Shown here: positions 60,651 through 64,000 of the stretch, in pieces
How the letters are laid out: the number at the start of each line of letters is the position of its first letter
Numbering within the stretch: position 1 is the stretch's first letter
Assembly: GCA_947173485.1 (NCBI GenBank)
Contig: CAMWFH010000002.1
Coordinates: 62,001-126,000 of the forward strand
From: an uncultured Clostridia bacterium
GTDB taxonomy: Bacteria; Bacillota; Clostridia; Oscillospirales; Oscillospiraceae
DNA length: 64,000 nucleotides
Direction of reading: 5' to 3'
Program-made: the position numbers and the translations under genes
The notes under the pieces: generated by a model
The model's input: only the letters and a program-made list of their open reading frames with translations
Database searches by the model: none
What the model was told of the DNA's origin: nothing

Positions 60651-61364
60651 ATGGGGGAGCTACAGTACAAGAGGGTGCTGCTGAAGCTCAGCGGCGAGGC
60701 CCTGGCCGGTGAGAAGCACACCGGATTCGATCATCAGATCGTCGGGCAGATCTGCGAGGTCATCAAGACCGCTGTCGGGATGGGCGTCCAGGTGGGCGTG
60801 GTCATCGGCGGCGGCAACTTCTGGCGGGGCGTCAAGGACGGCGGCGGCCGGATGGAGCGGACCCGCGCCGACTATATGGGGATGCTGGCTACGGTGATGA
60901 ACTCCCTGATGGTGGCCGATGCTCTGGGCCAGCACGGGGTGGAGGCCCGGGTCCAGACGGCGATCCACATGGTCCCCATCGCCGAGCCCTACGACCGGGA
61001 GCGGGCGGTGCGGCATTTGGAGCGGGGCCGGGTGGTCCTCTTCGCCTGCGGCAGCGGCTGCCCCTACTTCTCCACCGACACCGCCGCCGCCCTCCGGGCT
61101 GCCGAGATCGGGGCGGACGTGCTGCTGCTGGCCAAGAACATCGACGGGGTCTACTCCGCCGACCCCCGGCAGGACCCCTCCGCCGTGCGGTACGAGACGA
61201 TCGGCTTCGACGAGGTGCTGGCCAAGCGCCTCCAGGTGATGGACTCCACCGCCACCAGCCTCTGCATGGATAACCAGATCCCCGTGCTGGTCTTTGCCCT
61301 CCGGGACCCGGAGAACATCCTGCGGGCCCTCCGGGGAGAGAAGATCGGTACGATCGTAGGCTGA
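60651..61364 (+). CDS. pyrH: UMP kinase
   Basis: A 237-residue bacterial-type UMP kinase: [37 protein letters not shown], and [13 protein letters not shown]. It makes UDP from UMP and ATP. ATG 60651 is used since AAGGAGG lies 9 bases before it and would abut the earlier ATG 60642. It is first in the classic pyrH-frr-uppS-cdsA-dxr order; rpsB and tsf are not upstream. Confidence 0.96.
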   Translation: MGELQYKRVLLKLSGEALAGEKHTGFDHQIVGQICEVIKTAVGMGVQVGVVIGGGNFWRGVKDGGGRMERTRADYMGMLATVMNSLMVADALGQHGVEARVQTAIHMVPIAEPYDRERAVRHLERGRVVLFACGSGCPYFSTDTAAALRAAEIGADVLLLAKNIDGVYSADPRQDPSAVRYETIGFDEVLAKRLQVMDSTATSLCMDNQIPVLVFALRDPENILRALRGEKIGTIVG

Positions 61365-61401
61365 CCCTTACATGAAAACGAAGAAAGAGGAGGAACGACC
61401 C

Positions 61402-61959
61402 ATGTTAAAGGACGAGTACAAGGTTTTCGAGGAGAAGATGAAGAAGAGCATCGAATCCGTCAGCACGGACTTTGCCGCGGTCCGGGCCGGCCGGGCCAAC
61501 GCCGCCGTGCTGGACCGCATCCTGGTGGACTACTACGGTACCCCCACCCCCATCCAGCAGATTGCCTCCATCGCTTCCCCCGACCCCCGCACCCTGCTGA
61601 TCACCCCCTGGGACGCCACCGCCGTGCGGGCCATCGAGAAGGCGATCCTGTCCTCCGACCTGGGCATCAACCCCGGCAACGATGGCAAGAGCATCCGCCT
61701 GGCCTTCCCCCAGCTCACCGAGGAGCGCCGTAAAGAGCTGGTCAAGCAGATCGGCAAGTACGCCGAGGGGGGCAAGGTGGCCATCCGCAACATCCGCCGG
61801 GACGCGGTGGAGAAGTTCAAGGCCATGAAAAAGACCGGCGAGATGACCGAGGACGACATGAAGCTGGCGGAAAAGGACATCCAGAAGATGACCGACGATA
61901 TGTGCAAGGAGATCGACAAGCTCTTGGCCGCCAAGGAGAAGGAGCTGATGGCGGTCTGA
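61402..61959 (+). CDS. frr: ribosome recycling factor
   Basis: A 185-residue protein: VRAGRANAAVLDRILVDYYG, RTLLITPWD and VAIRNIRRDA are RRF motifs. It splits post-termination ribosomes with EF-G. ATG 61402 has GAGGAGGAACGACCC upstream; the earlier ATG at 61372 is not needed. Confidence 0.96.
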   Translation: MLKDEYKVFEEKMKKSIESVSTDFAAVRAGRANAAVLDRILVDYYGTPTPIQQIASIASPDPRTLLITPWDATAVRAIEKAILSSDLGINPGNDGKSIRLAFPQLTEERRKELVKQIGKYAEGGKVAIRNIRRDAVEKFKAMKKTGEMTEDDMKLAEKDIQKMTDDMCKEIDKLLAAKEKELMAV

Positions 61960-61984
61960 GGACCAGAGCGGAGAACACATCGAT

Positions 61985-62725
61985 ATGAGATTTCCCTTTT
62001 TCGGAAAAAAGGACGATGGGGCGGGGCAGGTGGACTTTGGCCATTTGCCCCGTCACATCGCCGTCATCATGGACGGCAACGGCCGCTGGGCCCGCCGCCG
62101 GGGCCTGCCCCGGTCCGCCGGCCACAAGGCCGGGGCGGAGACCTTTCGGACCATCGCCACCTACTGCCGGGAGATCGGACTGGACTATCTGACGGTCTAC
62201 GCCTTCTCCACGGAGAACTGGAAGCGCCCGCCGGAGGAGGTGGAGGCGATCATGGACCTGCTGGCGCGCTACCTCCAGGAGGCCATCGAGACCATGGCCC
62301 GGGACAACGTGCGCCTGAAGTTCCTGGGGGACATGACGCCCCTGCGGCCGGACCTGCGGGCGCTGATCGACGAGACCAACCGGATCTCCGCCGGCCTGGA
62401 CGGCTGCCAGGCCAACATCTGCCTCAACTACGGGGGCCGGGACGAGATCGTCCACGCCGTGTCGGAGCTGGTGCGCCTGGGCGAAACGGACATCAACGAG
62501 GATACCATCGCCGCCCACCTCTACACCGCCGGCATCCCTGACCCGGACCTGATCATCCGGCCCAGCGGTGAGTTGCGTCTGAGCAATTTTTTGCTCTGGC
62601 AGTGCGCCTACAGCGAGTTTTACTTTACGAATGTTCTCTGGCCCGACTTTTCCAAGGAGGAGCTGCACCGGGCCATCGCCGCCTATCAGCAGCGGGACAG
62701 ACGCTACGGAGGGGTAAAAAAATGA
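61985..62725 (+). CDS. uppS: isoprenyl transferase (undecaprenyl diphosphate synthase)
   Basis: A 246-residue cis-prenyltransferase: HIAVIMDGNGRWA with catalytic Asp30, FSTENWKRP, and RPSGELRLSNFLLWQCAYSE. It makes the C55 lipid carrier for cell-wall synthesis. The stop overlaps cdsA by ATGA. Confidence 0.95.
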   Translation: MRFPFFGKKDDGAGQVDFGHLPRHIAVIMDGNGRWARRRGLPRSAGHKAGAETFRTIATYCREIGLDYLTVYAFSTENWKRPPEEVEAIMDLLARYLQEAIETMARDNVRLKFLGDMTPLRPDLRALIDETNRISAGLDGCQANICLNYGGRDEIVHAVSELVRLGETDINEDTIAAHLYTAGIPDPDLIIRPSGELRLSNFLLWQCAYSEFYFTNVLWPDFSKEELHRAIAAYQQRDRRYGGVKK

Positions 62726-63540
62726 CATCCTTTCAATCACGGCTCCTGGTCGCCCTGGTGGGCGTGCCGGTGCTGCTGTACATCGTGCTGCTGGCGCCGG
62801 AGTGGGCGCTGGTGCTGTCCCTGGCGGCACTGAGCGGCATCGCGGCCTATGAGCTGAGCCGGTGCGTGGGGGTATTGCAGGTCAGTCCCGCCCTCTTCGC
62901 CCTGACGGTCCTCTGGGCCGTGGGGACAGTGATGGCCATCGCCTACCGCTTCAGCTGGCTGCCGCCGCTGCTGACGGTCTACTGCCTGCTGGCCTTCACC
63001 ATCGCGGTGGTCCGGGGCGGGGCGGTGAAGTTCCAGCACGTCTGCGCGGCGCTGCTGGCGGCCTTCGCCATCCCCTACGCCTTCAGCTCCTTCCTCCACA
63101 TCCAGACGGCGGGACACCGGGGATTCCTGCTGCTGCCCCTGGTGTTCTCCTTTGCCAGCGACACCTGCGCCTACTTTGCCGGCCGGGCCTTTGGCCGGCA
63201 TAAGCTGGCCCCCAAGGTCAGCCCTAACAAGACGGTGGAGGGGGCCATCGGCGGCCTTGTGGGGGACGCGGCGGCGGGAGCCGTCTTTGCCCTCGTGATG
63301 AACACCTGGTTCGACCGGAGCGTCCACTATCTGCCGGTGATGGTCTTAGGGTTCCTCTGCTCCGCCGTGGCCCAGCTGGGGGACCTGACCTTCTCCCTGA
63401 TCAAGCGGGAGTTCGGCGTGAAGGACTACGGCAAGCTCTTTCTGGCCCATGGCGGCGTGCTGGACCGGTTCGACAGCGTGATCTTCGTAGCGCCCACCCT
63501 GGCGGTGCTGCTGGGGCTGCTGAAAGGAGGCGGCGCATGA
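62722..63540 (+). CDS. cdsA: phosphatidate cytidylyltransferase
   Basis: A 272-residue membrane protein with about seven helices and the CDP-alcohol signature near the end (SPNKTVEGAIGG, GDLTFSLIKREFGVKDYG, HGGVLDRFDS). It makes CDP-diacylglycerol. ATG 62722 lies within the uppS stop; the longer upstream frame overlaps uppS and is rejected. The stop overlaps dxr by ATGA. Confidence 0.95.
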   Translation: MTSFQSRLLVALVGVPVLLYIVLLAPEWALVLSLAALSGIAAYELSRCVGVLQVSPALFALTVLWAVGTVMAIAYRFSWLPPLLTVYCLLAFTIAVVRGGAVKFQHVCAALLAAFAIPYAFSSFLHIQTAGHRGFLLLPLVFSFASDTCAYFAGRAFGRHKLAPKVSPNKTVEGAIGGLVGDAAAGAVFALVMNTWFDRSVHYLPVMVLGFLCSAVAQLGDLTFSLIKREFGVKDYGKLFLAHGGVLDRFDSVIFVAPTLAVLLGLLKGGGA

Positions 63541-64000
63541 GACGAACGATCTCTCTTTTAGGCTCCACCGGCTCCATCGGCCGCCAGACCCTGGCGGTGG
63601 CGGAGGAGCTGGGGACGCCGGTGGCGGCCCTGGCGGCCAGGTCCAGCGTGGACGCTGTCGAGGCCCAGGCCCGCACCTTCCGTCCCAAGCTGGCGGTGCT
63701 GTATGAGATGGAGCCGGCCCTGGAGCTGGCGAAACGGCTGGCGGGCACCGGTGTCCGGGTGGCCTACGGCATGGAGGGGCTGCTGGAGGCGGCGGCGCTG
63801 CCGGAGGCGGACGTCACCGTCACGGCCCTCATGGGCATGGTGGGCCTGCGGCCCACCCTGGCTGCCATCCGGGCCGGCAAGCGGATCGCCCTGGCCAACA
63901 AGGAGACTTTGGTCTGCGCCGGGGAGCTGGTGATGGAGGAGGCCATGCTCTGGGGGGCGGAGATCGTCCCGGTGGACAGCGAACACTCCGCCATCTTCCA
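63537..64000 (+). CDS. dxr: 1-deoxy-D-xylulose-5-phosphate reductoisomerase (3' end outside window)
   Basis: The first 154 residues are visible: LLGSTGSIGRQTL (NADPH loop), ALMGMVGLRPTL, LANKETLVCAGELV and the metal-site start VDSEHSAIF. It catalyses the committed step of the MEP isoprenoid pathway, supplying UppS. It is truncated by the window end. Confidence 0.95.
   Translation, partial: MRRTISLLGSTGSIGRQTLAVAEELGTPVAALAARSSVDAVEAQARTFRPKLAVLYEMEPALELAKRLAGTGVRVAYGMEGLLEAAALPEADVTVTALMGMVGLRPTLAAIRAGKRIALANKETLVCAGELVMEEAMLWGAEIVPVDSEHSAIF

Overview
The window looks like chromosome from a high-GC, spore-forming Clostridia member, most like gut Oscillospiraceae of the Flavonifractor/Lawsonibacter type. 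The basis is a spoIIIA sporulation operon, a canonical pyrH-frr-uppS-cdsA-dxr block, Asp23-nusB, and GC-rich codon use interrupted by AT-richer accessory patches. The genus is an inference from content, not a measurement.

Layout. 1-1946: end of a PLP aminotransferase, a flavodoxin-like reductase and a terminator. 1963-14164 (minus): MoxR AAA+ ATPase, DUF5682 protein, VWA protein, SWIM zinc-finger protein, small protein, MalY/PatB aminotransferase and DUF4132 protein. Apart from the aminotransferase and the small protein this matches the content of the E. coli yehHI-LMPQ neighbourhood. A plus-strand pair, a single-domain RelA/SpoT synthetase-like protein plus an 80-residue partner with its own promoter and terminator, sits inside it (8651-9576). 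14337-27665: an RpiR regulator divergent from a twelve-kilobase operon holding a Zn alcohol dehydrogenase, DhnA-type aldolase, FGGY kinase, split transketolase, SDR, a Liv-type ABC importer and a PepD-like dipeptidase. Its core promoter is flanked by two TGAAA-N4-TTTC inverted repeats. 27846-33378: five genes of families that recur as polymorphic-toxin immunity genes (FGE-like, DUF4241, DUF1266, TPR-SUFU-DUF2185, DUF4259), with no toxin in sight.

33566-35042: tRNA-Ala(GGC), followed 1.4 kb later by an exact 60-bp copy of its 3' part. The enclosed AT-richer DNA holds one DUF1016 nuclease gene and no integrase. 35300-39781: a BceRS-BceAB-type two-component/ABC module; the kinase has an 18-bp triplet repeat in its ATP lid. 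39914-42101: a SUKH protein, an unknown protein, a toxin-like minus-strand ORF and tRNA-Pro(GGG). 42312-42572 is a compact transcription unit with a 40-codon ORF in front of rtcB. 43996-46450: a minus operon of TSCPD protein, MBL hydrolase and GAF/HD-GYP phosphodiesterase. 46606-49065: clpC. 50410-53613: spoIIIAC to spoIIIAH without spoIIIAA or spoIIIAB. 54565-55556: a RelE/ParE-RelB/DinJ toxin-antitoxin pair framed by 98-bp direct repeats that duplicate the start of a small gene. 55812-59571: an AAA_14/DUF4143 ATPase, a PPP-type phosphatase, a frameshifted SUKH-LRR gene and two unknown genes. 59702-64000: Asp23, nusB, pyrH, frr, uppS, cdsA and the start of dxr.

How the genes work together. 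Housekeeping functions (translation recycling, isoprenoid/lipid synthesis, transcription antitermination, sporulation channel, protein quality control) alternate with accessory blocks for nutrient capture, envelope-stress sensing, immunity to contact toxins, toxin-antitoxin and mobile DNA. The least explained blocks are the MoxR-VWA-SWIM-DUF4132 set with its embedded RelA/SpoT pair, the RpiR operon with mixed sugar and amino-acid features, and the integrase-less tRNA-Ala insertion. All calls were made by reading motifs; no database search was run.
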